A stretch of DNA of 64,000 bases. Origin: Bradyrhizobium frederickii. GTDB lineage: Bacteria; Pseudomonadota; Alphaproteobacteria; Rhizobiales; Xanthobacteraceae. Each line of letters opens with the position of its first letter. Positions within the stretch are counted from its first letter, which is position 1. The stretch is taken from positions 1 to 64,000 of the forward strand of contig NZ_SPQS01000009.1 of assembly GCF_004570865.1 (NCBI RefSeq), given 5' to 3'. The position numbers were made by a program, and so were the translations under genes. This document shows, piece by piece, positions 35,553-44,443 of this stretch. The notes under the pieces are model-generated. The model had not been told where the DNA came from. It saw only the letters and a program-made list of their open reading frames with translations, and ran no database searches.

Positions 35553-35645
35553 GCTCCCGGCACAGAATCGCTGAGCGAGGCCGAGAAGACGGCGCTGTTC
35601 TCGCAAACCGCAACCGATATCTACCGGCTCGAGCTGTCGTCATAA
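35553..35645 (+). pseudogene. C-terminal remnant of an amidohydrolase-like gene
   Basis: The frame after a TGA at 35550 encodes APGTESLSEAEKTALFSQ followed by TATDIYRLELSS and a TAA. The 'EK-x-ALF-x-x-TA-x-x-IYRL' pattern is the usual C-terminal end of amidohydrolase-2 family proteins. No start codon or upstream domain is present, so it appears to be a leftover of a deletion. A strong hairpin follows at 35649, as expected after a former gene. Confidence 0.4.
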
Positions 35646-35648
35646 CGA

Positions 35649-35685
35649 GAAGACGGGCCGGGATGTCGATTCCCGACCCGTCTTC
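35649..35685. terminator. Bidirectional hairpin terminator candidate
   Basis: The arms gaagacggg-x2-ggga and tccc-x2-cccgtcttc form a long stem with two mismatches around a tgtcgat loop. It follows the amidohydrolase remnant on the plus strand and precedes the cupin gene's 3' end on the minus strand. There is no long T run. Confidence 0.55.
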
Positions 35686-35727
35686 GTCGTAGCCGCTGGG
35701 AAGCGTCCTTGAAAGTTGTTGTGAGCT

Positions 35728-36177
35728 CTAGCCCGCGCCCATCAGCGAGGCGGGACGGCGCTCGCCGGTCGAGGTGAAGATCTTCTTGAGCTTGTTTACG
35801 ACCCGGATCAGGAAGCCGATCATCACGGGATTGGTCTTGCGGCAGAAGGCGATCTTCTTGACGTGGCCTTCGACGTGCCATTTGGCATGCGCGCCATCGC
35901 GGAAGAAAATGACGTCACCGGGGCCGTAACGCTTCGGCGGCATGCCCTCGCTTTCGAGCACGATCGATCCCTCCATGATCATGATCGTCTCGTCGATGTC
36001 GTAGTACCAGTTGAAGCGCCCTTCGGTGCAGTACCAGATGATGGTCTGGGCGGTGCCGTCGGCACTCGTCGACAGGACGCGCGAGCGCGACACCGGGTTG
36101 CCTTCGATGATCCAGGACGGCTCGATCGGCCGCAGCTCGAGGTCAACATTGCAACTACCGACTTCAATCAATGCCAT
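35728..36177 (-). CDS. Cupin domain protein (Cupin_3/DUF861 type)
   Basis: This 149-residue cytoplasmic protein has a single cupin barrel. RFNWYYDIDETIMIMEGSIVLES is the first cupin box with Tyr/Asp/Glu ligands, and YGPGDVIFFRDGAHAKWHV is the second with the His. The pattern W-x-C-T-E-G-x-F-x-W-x-Y is typical of Cupin_3. Members include ureidoglycine aminohydrolase-like and unassigned proteins. The C-terminal 40 residues (RVVNKLKKIFTSTGERRP) are an extension. GAGGAAG immediately precedes the ATG. The substrate is unknown. Confidence 0.8.
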   Translation of the reverse strand: MALIEVGSCNVDLELRPIEPSWIIEGNPVSRSRVLSTSADGTAQTIIWYCTEGRFNWYYDIDETIMIMEGSIVLESEGMPPKRYGPGDVIFFRDGAHAKWHVEGHVKKIAFCRKTNPVMIGFLIRVVNKLKKIFTSTGERRPASLMGAG

Positions 36178-36480
36178 TTGCTTCCTCGGGAAATGATATT
36201 TGCGGCCGATCCGGCCGGGAGTGTTTCGAAAGATGCTCGAACGCTAGTAGCCCGTTTTTAATTCTTTCTTACATCCATTTCGAGAATCAGCCGGAAGCGA
36301 CAAGTGCAAACGGTTAACGTCGCAATTCCCTTGCAAATCCGCGCACATGACCCAGCCCTTTCCCGGGGTGCGACAAAATGCGCGAAGGCACCAGAACCCA
36401 CATACCTTTCCGCACGCATGGCACGAGCGCACGGAAAATCTGTCGCCGCACTAATCCCTCCCGGAAGAGAGGGAGGCAGA
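36178..36480. other. Intergenic region upstream of the cupin gene
   Basis: This 303-base gap contains the promoter region of the cupin gene and a small ccctcc/gggagg hairpin at 36456-36476, just after the stop of the minus-strand aminopeptidase gene. The segment 36250-36330 is comparatively A+T-rich. No gene is seen. Confidence 0.5.
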
Positions 36481-37737
36481 CTACTTCGCCCACTCGCCCT
36501 TGCGGAACACCGGCACCTTGCTGCCATCGGGCAAGATGCCGTCGATATCGGTCTCGGCGGAGCCGATCATCCAGTCGATATGGATCAGGCTCTGGTTGCC
36601 GCCTTGCGCCGCGATCTGCTGCGGGGTGAGCTGCGCACCGTTGACGAAGCATTTCGAATAGCACTGGCCGAGCGCGATGTGAGACGCCGCGTTCTCGTCG
36701 AACAGCGTGTTGTAGAACAACAGCCCGCTCTGCGAGATCGGCGAGGAATGCGGCACCAGCGCCACTTCGCCGAGGCGGCGGGCGCCCTCGTCGGTGTCGA
36801 GCACCTTGTTCAGCACCTCTGCGCCGCGCGAGGCCTTTGCGTCGACGATCTTGCCGTCCTCGAAGCGCACCGCGATGTTATCGATCAGCGTGCCCTGATA
36901 GGACAGCGGTTTCGAGCTCACGACATGGCCGTAGACGCGGCGGCAATGCGGCGTGGTGAACACCTCTTCGGTCGGGATATTGGCGTTGCAGCTGATGCCG
37001 TTCTTGGAGAGCGAGGCACCGCCCTCCCATTCGTGGCCGTCGGCCAGGCCGATGGTGAGGTCGGTGCCCGGTCCCGAATATTGCAGGGCGCGAAAGCGCT
37101 GGCCGTTGAGCCAGTTGGTCCGCTCGCGCAGCACCGCATTGTGGCTGGCCCAATTGCCCATCGCATCCTCGCGATCGACTCGGGACGCGGCGAAAATCGC
37201 ATCCGCGAGCTTGCCGACTGCGACGTCCTCGGAATCGTTGGGGAAGACCTGCTTGGCCCAGGACGGGCTTGGATAGGCGATGATATTCCAGTTGGTGTCG
37301 AAATTGACGATCTTCTCCAGCGCGGGCTGATAGGCCATCGAATTCGCCTTGCTCGCGCGTGCCACCTTGGACGGATCCTCGCCCGACAGCAGCATCGGGT
37401 TGTCGCCGACGATGGCGAGCCGCGCGGTGTTCTCCGAGAACGCCTTGGCCATGCCCTCATAGAGCCAGCCGGCGGCGCGATCGAAACTGCTGTCATGGCC
37501 ATGGCGGTAGCGCGCCAGCGTCATCTCCTCGTCCGACAGGATCGGCGTCACGAGGCCGGCGCCGGCCTTGTAGGCATGCACGGCGATCCGCCTGACCAGC
37601 GGCAGCGCGATCGCAGGCGCCGTGAGAAGCAGATCCTGTCCTGGCCGCAAGCCCAGGCCCACCTTCACCGCCACCTCGGCCAACCGGTCGAGCTTCGCGG
37701 GATCAATGGGAGCGGTGGAATTGCGGTGATCAGTCAT
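36481..37737 (-). CDS. Aminopeptidase, M29 family
   Basis: This 418-residue metallo-aminopeptidase (thermophilic AmpS/AmpT type) removes N-terminal residues from peptides in the cytoplasm. The family motifs are visible: NIPTEEVFTTP with the paired Glu ligands, LGEVALVPHSSPI, ENAASHIALGQCY with the Glu and His, and HIDWMIGSAETDIDG with the last ligands. Length is normal. AGAGGG lies six bases before the ATG. It has its own transcription unit. The downstream hairpin at 36456 is weak. Confidence 0.9.
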   Translation of the reverse strand: MTDHRNSTAPIDPAKLDRLAEVAVKVGLGLRPGQDLLLTAPAIALPLVRRIAVHAYKAGAGLVTPILSDEEMTLARYRHGHDSSFDRAAGWLYEGMAKAFSENTARLAIVGDNPMLLSGEDPSKVARASKANSMAYQPALEKIVNFDTNWNIIAYPSPSWAKQVFPNDSEDVAVGKLADAIFAASRVDREDAMGNWASHNAVLRERTNWLNGQRFRALQYSGPGTDLTIGLADGHEWEGGASLSKNGISCNANIPTEEVFTTPHCRRVYGHVVSSKPLSYQGTLIDNIAVRFEDGKIVDAKASRGAEVLNKVLDTDEGARRLGEVALVPHSSPISQSGLLFYNTLFDENAASHIALGQCYSKCFVNGAQLTPQQIAAQGGNQSLIHIDWMIGSAETDIDGILPDGSKVPVFRKGEWAK

Positions 37738-37850
37738 GCCGGGCCCTCTGCCGAAAGTCTCTGGTTCAATCTAAGCCTAGCACCGCAAGGCGCAAGTGCG
37801 CGAGCACCTTGCGACACGGAGAAGATACGCAGTTTCACGCATATTGGTTT

Positions 37851-39212
37851 TCAACGCGTTGCCGATTTCAGCACCCGGTCAACCATGGCGGGCGCGAGTC
37901 CGAGGTAATTTTTCGGTGAGGTGAGCGCCTCGATTGTGACACGGTCGATGCGGCTCGAGACGCGGGAGTCGGAGGACAGCGCATCCGCCAGGCTCAAGCC
38001 TTTGTCGTTGGCGAGCCGGCAAGCGTCATAAACCACGTCATGGGCCTCCTGCCGGCCGAGCTGCGGCGCGAGCCCCATCATGACCGCTTCGGCCACGATC
38101 AGGCCGCGGCTGATCGCGAGATTGTCGTTCATCTTCGACTCGTCCACGATGAGGCCCGCAAGTGCAAACTTCGCCTGATGCAGCGCGCCGGCGGTCAGCA
38201 CGAAGCTTTCGGGGATGGCCATCCATTCGGCGTGCCAGGGACCCGTGGCACGCTCGAAATCCTGCACCATGGCGTCGAGCATCAGGCCGGCGTGCTGGCG
38301 CACCGCCTTGGACGCCGCCAGCATCAGTTCCGACGAGATCGGATTGCGCTTCTGCGGCATGGTCGAGGAGGCGCCGCGCCCCTTGACGAAGGGCTCGTAG
38401 ACTTCGCCGAACTCGGTTGAGGCCATGATCATGATGTCGAGCGCGATCTTGCCGAGCGAGCCGGTGACGAGCGCAAGGAAGTTCACCGCCTCGGCAAATC
38501 CGTCGCGCGCGACGTGCCAGGTCGACACGGGAACGCCGAGCTTCAGCTCGGCGCAGAGTGCCTCCTGCACCTCGAATCCCTTGTCGCCGAGCGAGGCCAG
38601 CGTGCCGGCGGCGCCGGCGAACTGGCCGACCAGCACGCGCGGCTTCAGCTGCGCCAGCCGCTCGGCGTGGCGATCGAACATGGCGAGCCAGATCGCGGTC
38701 TTGTAGCCGAAGGTCACCGGGAGTGCCTGCTGGAGGTGGGTGCGGCCCGCCATCGGCGTGTCGCGATGGCGTCTCGAGAGGTTCGCCAGGATGCCGCGGA
38801 GCTCGTCGATGTCCCGCGCCACGATCTCGAGCGCAGCGCGGAGCTGCAGCACCACGGCGGTATCCATGATGTCCTGGGTGGTCGCGCCCCAATGCACGTA
38901 GCGGCCGGCCTCGCCGCACTGCTTCACCATCTGGTGCACCAAGGGGAGGATCGGATAGCCGACGATGTCGGTCTCCTGCCTGAGCAGATCGAAATCGAGC
39001 GCGGCGACGTCGGTCCGCGCCGCGATCGCCTCGGCCGCCTGCTGCGGGATCACGCCACAGCTGGCTTCCGCCTTCGCCAGCGCCACCTCGACCTCGGCAT
39101 AGCGCGCCACCAGCGCGACGTCGGAGAACACCTCGCGCATCTCAGGCGTGCCGAAGGCGTCGCGGAACAGCATCGAATCGAGCACGGTGGTGGAAGCGCT
39201 GAAGGCGGGCAT
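37851..39212 (-). CDS. Fumarase/aspartase superfamily lyase (PcaB/adenylosuccinate lyase-like)
   Basis: This 453-residue protein has the superfamily signature near STMPQKRNPISSELM and the conserved RTHLQQALPVTFG and HWGATTQDIMDTA segments. The last favours the 3-carboxy-cis,cis-muconate cycloisomerase/adenylosuccinate lyase branch. The active-site Ser is in STM and the His in HWGATTQD. The N-terminus MPAFSASTTVLDSMLFRDAFGTPEMREVFSD resembles PcaB. No other protocatechuate genes are nearby, so the substrate remains open. The start at 39212 is chosen by conservation; an in-frame extension to 39335 is rejected. Confidence 0.82.
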   Translation of the reverse strand: MPAFSASTTVLDSMLFRDAFGTPEMREVFSDVALVARYAEVEVALAKAEASCGVIPQQAAEAIAARTDVAALDFDLLRQETDIVGYPILPLVHQMVKQCGEAGRYVHWGATTQDIMDTAVVLQLRAALEIVARDIDELRGILANLSRRHRDTPMAGRTHLQQALPVTFGYKTAIWLAMFDRHAERLAQLKPRVLVGQFAGAAGTLASLGDKGFEVQEALCAELKLGVPVSTWHVARDGFAEAVNFLALVTGSLGKIALDIMIMASTEFGEVYEPFVKGRGASSTMPQKRNPISSELMLAASKAVRQHAGLMLDAMVQDFERATGPWHAEWMAIPESFVLTAGALHQAKFALAGLIVDESKMNDNLAISRGLIVAEAVMMGLAPQLGRQEAHDVVYDACRLANDKGLSLADALSSDSRVSSRIDRVTIEALTSPKNYLGLAPAMVDRVLKSATR

Positions 39213-39580
39213 GGGCGTTTCTTCGTGGTTGGCGTGTGTGGGAGGTAGCTTACGGAGGCGGCGCAGCTTGCGCAAAGCACATTCGCAGTTTCGCCGGAAT
39301 CGCTGCGGCAACGCGGCGATTTCGTCAGCGCGCACCGCGCGTTGACGGCCGCCGCCGGGATGTCAGGAGACACGGCGCTCGCGGCGTCCGCCCTGGACGG
39401 TCTACGCCGCGCTCATCCCCGGGGTCTCGCTCGCCTGGATCATGCGCGAGCTGCCGATGCTGCGGGACGAGGATCGGGCGCATGACCTGGAAGGATTGCG
39501 GCGCGCGGGAATGAAGTGACAGCGGCTCGACAATGACGCCGCACCTTACTTCGCCGGCAGCGGTGATCGCGGGCTAAGCG
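39213..39580. other. 368-base gap with a possible gene remnant
   Basis: The gap separates the divergent lyase gene from the 3' end of the next minus-strand gene. A start-less plus-strand frame opens after TGA at 39343 and runs to TGA at 39517-39519. Its C-terminal 40 codons look protein-like (PWTVYAALIPGVSLAWIMRE, then LPMLRDEDRAHDLEGLRRAG). I read it as a decayed gene fragment of unknown family. Nothing else is seen. Confidence 0.3.
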
Positions 39581-40321
39581 CTAATCGTCGTCGGGACCGA
39601 ACAGCCTGATCTGCGGGAAGCCGCCGCGCGGCCGGCCGGCGTAGTCGCGCGCATCGGAATCTTCGCGGATGTTGCGCGCGACGTCGTCCCAATCGGTGCG
39701 GTCGCGCATGCCGCGCGGCTCGCGGCCCTCGTAGTAATGGCGGCGCTCGGCCCAGCGTTCGCGCCGCTCGATCCGACGCCGCTCGGATGCAGCGCGCCTC
39801 ACGTCGGAATCCTTCGCCTTGGCATAGGCGTTGTCGAGCGAAGAGGCCGGATCGACCGATGCTTGCTGCTCGCCGGGTTTTGCGGCCTTCGGCGACGATG
39901 CGACGGTTGGCTTGAACTGGTCCTTGGACTGGTCCTTGGGTGGCTCGACCGCGGCCGCCTGTGAAGGCGGCGGTGCCGGCGGTTCGGCAGTCGCCTGGGC
40001 AGGCTGGGTGCCAGGCTTTGCGGCCTCAGGCTTGCCGGCTTCGGGCTTGGCTTCGGGCTTGACTTCGGCCTGGGCCGGTGCGGCGATCATTGCGCCAAAG
40101 GCTTGCGAGCCGGTGAGGTAATTGACGCGTTCCGAGGGTGCGTTTGTCGCCGCCGGCGCGCCAGCGGATTCGGCGCGTTGCGCCATCTTGCTGGTGTCCG
40201 GGCCCTGTTTGGGCGCAACCGGATTCATGATGTTGCCGGCCACGATCCCGCCGCCCAAACCAATGGCAATGGCTGCGACAATGGTTCCGGCACCGACGAA
40301 ATAGGCTGTCGAGGCGCGCAT
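39581..40321 (-). CDS. Envelope-anchored Ala/Pro-rich protein of unknown function
   Basis: The 246-residue protein has an N-terminal membrane anchor (AYFVGAGTIVAAIAIGLGGGIVAGNIM), a long Ala/Pro/Lys/Glu-rich linker (residues about 75-160), and a highly charged C-terminus (RRAASERRRIERRERWAERR, ending RLFGPDDD). No catalytic domain is recognised. AGAGGGAG precedes the ATG. It is upstream of no clear partner. The gene after it on the same strand upstream encodes another anchored Ala/Pro-rich protein. Confidence 0.7.
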   Translation of the reverse strand: MRASTAYFVGAGTIVAAIAIGLGGGIVAGNIMNPVAPKQGPDTSKMAQRAESAGAPAATNAPSERVNYLTGSQAFGAMIAAPAQAEVKPEAKPEAGKPEAAKPGTQPAQATAEPPAPPPSQAAAVEPPKDQSKDQFKPTVASSPKAAKPGEQQASVDPASSLDNAYAKAKDSDVRRAASERRRIERRERWAERRHYYEGREPRGMRDRTDWDDVARNIREDSDARDYAGRPRGGFPQIRLFGPDDD

Positions 40322-40407
40322 TGATCCACTCCCTCTTTGGGGCGAGCAACGCGCGTTGATTGCCGGATGTTCCTGGTGTGAAAGCAGTTCCCAAAGGAAC
40401 TTAAGCG

Positions 40408-41127
40408 TCAGATCTGCTGCGCGACCTTCTCGAGCCCGATGAGGCGAGCGAGCTTGCGCACTTCCTCTTTCTGATCGTCACGCAGCTGGAACAGCAACGG
40501 CATGGCCGCCGACTTCAACTGCTGGACCTCATCGCAATTCGGGTCGATCTGCGCGCTGGGCGGCGCGTTCGGATTGGAGAGCTTGTTCGCCGAGATCTTG
40601 CGGACAACGTTGCGCAGCGCGCTCTCGACCGAGGGCCAGTAATATTCCTGCGACGAGGACAGTTTCAGGCGGTCCCTGATCCCCGCAATCTGTGCGTCGG
40701 ACAGCAGGGTATAATGCTTCTGCGGCTGCGGCTTGGCGACCACCTTCGGCTTGGCGGGGACTTCGACAGCGGGAACCTCCGCCGCGGCGGGCGCTTCGGA
40801 CACGCCGGGCGCCGCCTTGGGCATCGGGAAATCGGACGGTGTGGCAGCGGCGAAGGCCTGGCGCAGCGGCTCGGTCAGCACGGGCGCCTGCGAAAGCCTG
40901 TCGGCGGGCACCAGGACCGGCTCGATCGCGGCCGATGCCAAGGCGAGGGTCGGGACCAGACGGTCGGCCTTGGCGGCGCGGTTGGTTGCGAGCGGCTTGG
41001 GCGGAGGCGTCTGCGCGATCATGTCTTCGCTGACGCTGGGGACGCTGTCGCGGCCAAGAATGGCGGTGGTGGCGGCGCCGAGGACGAGGAAACAGGTCAG
41101 CACAACGATGGTGATGGCTTTGGACAA
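40408..41127 (-). CDS. Membrane-anchored hypothetical protein with C-terminal helical domain
   Basis: The 239-residue protein is read from a TTG at 41127, chosen because GGAGAG lies six bases upstream and the N-terminal helix (AITIVVLTCFLVLGAATTAI) then sits at the start. A frame extension to 41220 is possible. After an Ala/Pro linker, the C-terminal domain YTLLSDAQIAGIRDRLKLSS...YWPSVESALRNVVRKI...KEEVRKLARLIGLEKVAQQI is helical. It has the 'LS-x2-Q...L-x-L-x4-E/QYW' look of LTXXQ/Spy-like periplasmic proteins. That resemblance is tentative. Confidence 0.65.
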   Translation of the reverse strand: MSKAITIVVLTCFLVLGAATTAILGRDSVPSVSEDMIAQTPPPKPLATNRAAKADRLVPTLALASAAIEPVLVPADRLSQAPVLTEPLRQAFAAATPSDFPMPKAAPGVSEAPAAAEVPAVEVPAKPKVVAKPQPQKHYTLLSDAQIAGIRDRLKLSSSQEYYWPSVESALRNVVRKISANKLSNPNAPPSAQIDPNCDEVQQLKSAAMPLLFQLRDDQKEEVRKLARLIGLEKVAQQI

Positions 41128-41254
41128 ACGTCTCTCCGGGAACGGACGCTTCACGAGTTTGTTAGAGATGGCCGGGAAAAGGGCACGAATTATGGCTTGA
41201 GTGTGCCTTCGTTGCGACAATCAGCATGTCTGCAGCGACATTCTGCAAACGATA

Positions 41255-41503
41255 TCAGGCAGCTGCGGCCAGATCGTAGGCGTCCTGGATGTCCGCGACG
41301 ATCTCCGAGGCCTCCCAGACCGCGCGCGGCTCGACCGATTGCAGCGCCACCGTCCAGTTGCCGCCCCGGCGGGTACGGGGGACGCTGACGATGTCGAAGC
41401 GGACGTTGCGGCACAGCGGGTGGCGGGCCAGGGCATGAGCGACGCGAACGCGGATTTCGTCCAGCGAAGCCGCCGTCTTGGTGTTGAGATAATCGAAGTC
41501 CAT
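41255..41503 (-). CDS. Small conserved hypothetical protein
   Basis: The 82-residue soluble protein MDFDYLNTKTAASLDEIRVR... contains the compact alpha/beta-like core HPLCRNVRFDIVSVPR and GGNWTVALQSV. A purine-rich ribosome site (GAGAGGGACAGG) precedes the ATG. No signal peptide or membrane segment is seen. The family is not recognised, although similar short proteins are common in Bradyrhizobium as I recall. Confidence 0.6.
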   Translation of the reverse strand: MDFDYLNTKTAASLDEIRVRVAHALARHPLCRNVRFDIVSVPRTRRGGNWTVALQSVEPRAVWEASEIVADIQDAYDLAAAA

Positions 41504-41643
41504 CGCCTGTCCCTCTCGGTCCTGATTGGCGGCCGTGAGAGGATTCTTGGCGGGCGATGGTTAATCTGCCGTTAAGTGAGCGGGGCGGAAGAGCGTGGGA
41601 TTAACCGTGATCGGGACGAGCGGAGCCTGCCTCTTCCGCAATT

Positions 41644-42618
41644 CTACGGGAGGCAGTGCGCCCTCGCCTCACGATATTCGGCCGCCGTCCGCGCAACGAG
41701 ATCGTCGACCGCGAGCACGTCGGTGACGCCCGAGGTGGAATGTCCCCCGCTCCAGATGTCGCGCCAGCGTTTCGGACGGCTCTCGCGCGCGGCAACGTCG
41801 ATATCCCTGGCGATGTCGATCGCCCCGCGCGCCGGCAGATCGTCGGGATCAAGCCCGGCGGCCACGATCGACGGCCTCAGCATGCTGGTCTGCAGGCCTG
41901 TGAACGCGGTCGTGAGCAGGATGTCGTCGGCGCTGCTGTCGACCAGCATACGCTTGTGGCGGTCGTCCGCCATGCTCTCGCGCGTCGCGATGAACTTGGT
42001 GCCCATATAGGCGAGATCGCAGCCGAGCACTTCGGCCGCATACAGCGCGCGGCCGTCGCTGATGCCGCCCGCGAGCACGATGACGCCGTCATAGAACGCG
42101 CGCACCGCGCGGACGAAGGCGAACGGGTTGAGCCAGCCGGTCTGCCCGCCGGCGCCCGCGGTGAGCAGCACCAGTCCGTCGACACCTGCTTCCGCCGCAC
42201 GTTCGGCATGGCGGATGGAAGCGACGTCCGCCAGCACCAGCGCGCCGGCATCGTGCAGCGGCTTCACCACGGGCGCAGGCGAGCCGACCGACGTGATGAC
42301 GATCTCCGGCCTGTGCCGCAGCAGCACCGCGAGATCCTGCTCCAGCCGCGCGTTGGAGCGATGCACGATCAGGTTCGGGCAGAGCGGCGCTGCCTTGCGG
42401 CCGGTCTGAGCTTCGTGCTGGCACAGCCGCGTCTCGATGGTGGTAAGCCATTCATCGAGCTGGTCCGTGCTGCGGCAATTCGCGCTGGGGAAGCTGCCGA
42501 TCACGCCGCTCCGGCACGCGGCGACCATGAGCTCGACGCCCGACACCAGGAACATCGGCGCTGCGATCAGCGGCAGAGCGAGTCGATCGCCGAAGCGTTG
42601 CAGCCGATCTGACGTCAC
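41644..42618 (-). CDS. Nitronate monooxygenase (NPD/2-nitropropane dioxygenase) family enzyme
   Basis: The 324-residue FMN-dependent TIM-barrel protein shows LPLIAAPMFLVSGVELMVAACRSGVIGSFP, the GVDGLVLLTAGAGGQTG phosphate-binding segment and GGISDGRALYAAEVLGCDLAYMGTKFIAT. The GTG at 42618 is preferred because AAGGAG lies six bases upstream. The ATG at 42639 has a GAGGAGG that is too close. Its paralogue is at 45567-46535. Such enzymes oxidise nitronates, but many family members act on other enoyl or quinone substrates. Confidence 0.85.
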   Translation of the reverse strand: MTSDRLQRFGDRLALPLIAAPMFLVSGVELMVAACRSGVIGSFPSANCRSTDQLDEWLTTIETRLCQHEAQTGRKAAPLCPNLIVHRSNARLEQDLAVLLRHRPEIVITSVGSPAPVVKPLHDAGALVLADVASIRHAERAAEAGVDGLVLLTAGAGGQTGWLNPFAFVRAVRAFYDGVIVLAGGISDGRALYAAEVLGCDLAYMGTKFIATRESMADDRHKRMLVDSSADDILLTTAFTGLQTSMLRPSIVAAGLDPDDLPARGAIDIARDIDVAARESRPKRWRDIWSGGHSTSGVTDVLAVDDLVARTAAEYREARAHCLP

Positions 42619-42741
42619 GCAAATCTCCTTGTCACGCATGCCTCCTCGCGCGGGCTTTGTGGTTTCCTCCCGCAGTCCGTGTGCTAGCGTCATCGGCAAC
42701 ATTGGCACGTCAGAAGCCGGTGACAAGCAACGAGGAAACAT

Positions 42742-44304
42742 ATGTCCGATCCGCTCCACGCATCGTCCCCGACTTGTGCGCAGACGCTACGGGCGCTGTC
42801 GCGCTATCCCGGCCGCACCGCCTTCGCCTGGCCCGGCGGATCGTTGAGCTATCAGGGCAGCATCGACCTCATCGGACGCATCCAGGGCGTCTTCATGCGT
42901 CTCGGCTTGCAGGCGGGCGCGCGCGTCGCCTTCCTCACCGCGAACCGCGCCGACACCTGGTGCGCCGGCGTCGCCGCGCAATTGTCGCGGCTCTGCATCA
43001 CCTGGCTGCATCCGCTGGGATCGCTGGAGGACCAGCTGTTCCAGCTCGATGATTCCGAAGCCGAGATGCTGGTGGTCGATGCGGCCGCCTTCCGCGACCG
43101 CGGTGGCGAGCTTGCGGCGAGAGCGCCGCGGCTGAAGGCGATCTTCACCATGGGGCCGGCCGGTTACGGCGCCGATTTGTTGGCAGCCATCGAGAGCGCG
43201 GGACACGCCAGCGCGCGGAACATCGCCAGCCTCGATGATCTCGCCACGCTGAACTACACAGGCGGCACCACCGGCAAATCCAAGGGCGCGCTGCGCTATC
43301 ACCGCGAGAATGCCGGAGCCGCGGCCGCGATCCTCGCCGATTTCGAAATCCCCGACGCGGCACGCTACCTCACCGTCGCCCCGATCAGCCATGTGGCCGG
43401 CACGAAAGTGCTGCCGACTCTGATGCGCGGCGGCACCGTGCACATGCTCAAAGGTTTCGATCCCGAGGCGGTGCTGACGACGATCGCACGCGAGCGCATC
43501 AATTTCACGCTGTTCGTGCCGACCATGATCTACGTGCTGCTCGATCATCCCGCGCTGGACAAGACCGATCTGTCCTCGCTGGAGCTGGCGCTCTACGGGG
43601 CGTCGGCGATGTCGCCGAGCCGGCTGGTCGAGGGCCTCGAGCGCATCGGACCGGTGTTCTCGCAGCTCTACGGCCAGACCGAATGCTATCCGGTCTCGGT
43701 GCTGCGCAAGGCGGATCACGATCCGAAGACGCCGGAGCTGTTCCTGTCCTGCGGCTTTCCGATCGCGGCGTGCGAGGTCAGGATTCTCGACGACAACGAC
43801 CGGGAGGTGAAGACGGGCGAGGCCGGCGAGATCTGTGTGCGCGCCCCGCATGCGATGGCGGAGTACTGGAGACGGCCCGACATCACCGCCGAGACGCTGA
43901 AGAACGGCTGGGTCCACACCGGCGACATCGCGCGCCAGGACGAGCGCGGCTACATGTTCATTCTCGACCGCAAGAAGGACATGATCGTGTCCGGCGGCTT
44001 CAACATCTTCCCGCGCGAGGTCGAGGACGTGCTGTCGCAACATGCCGATGTCGCCATGGTCGCGGTCGTCGGCATTCCCGACGAAAAGTGGGGCGAGGCC
44101 GTCACCGCCATCGTCGTGCCGCGCGAGGGCGCAAGGCCGGATCCGGACGAGCTGATCAACCTGGTCAAGGCGCGAAAAGGCTCGGCGCATGCGCCCAAGC
44201 AGATCCAGTTCGTCAAGCAATTGCCGATGACCGGAGTCGGCAAGGTCGACAAGAAGGTGCTGCGCGCAGGCTTCTGGAGCGGCCGGGACCGGATGGTGGG
44301 ATAA
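42742..44304 (+). CDS. AMP-dependent acyl-CoA ligase
   Basis: The 520-residue enzyme has the motif NYTGGTTGKSKGALRYHREN, QLYGQTECYPV, the hinge GWVHTGDIARQDERGYMFILDRKKDMIVSGG and the catalytic Lys in TGVGKVDKKVLR. GAGGAAA lies just before the ATG. It is divergent from the first nitronate-monooxygenase-like gene and lies in a group with a thioesterase and a second such oxygenase. Together these hint at a dedicated acyl-CoA pathway. The substrate is not deducible. Confidence 0.88.
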   Translation: MSDPLHASSPTCAQTLRALSRYPGRTAFAWPGGSLSYQGSIDLIGRIQGVFMRLGLQAGARVAFLTANRADTWCAGVAAQLSRLCITWLHPLGSLEDQLFQLDDSEAEMLVVDAAAFRDRGGELAARAPRLKAIFTMGPAGYGADLLAAIESAGHASARNIASLDDLATLNYTGGTTGKSKGALRYHRENAGAAAAILADFEIPDAARYLTVAPISHVAGTKVLPTLMRGGTVHMLKGFDPEAVLTTIARERINFTLFVPTMIYVLLDHPALDKTDLSSLELALYGASAMSPSRLVEGLERIGPVFSQLYGQTECYPVSVLRKADHDPKTPELFLSCGFPIAACEVRILDDNDREVKTGEAGEICVRAPHAMAEYWRRPDITAETLKNGWVHTGDIARQDERGYMFILDRKKDMIVSGGFNIFPREVEDVLSQHADVAMVAVVGIPDEKWGEAVTAIVVPREGARPDPDELINLVKARKGSAHAPKQIQFVKQLPMTGVGKVDKKVLRAGFWSGRDRMVG

Positions 44305-44443
44305 ATACCCCGGGATTCTACGGGGCCACTGTGTCCCGGACACCACAACGCGGAACGGAGTGGATGGCGGCGCGGCCCACGCAATTGCCGCCGAATCGGG
44401 GAATCACCTAGACCGATGACGGGGCTGGGAAGCGGAGTAAGAG

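Noticed and set aside
37851..39212. Housekeeping purB assignment for the fumarase-superfamily lyase
   Set aside because: The N-terminal wording and HWGATTQD fit the PcaB-like branch as well or better, and no purine genes are nearby, so no symbol is given.
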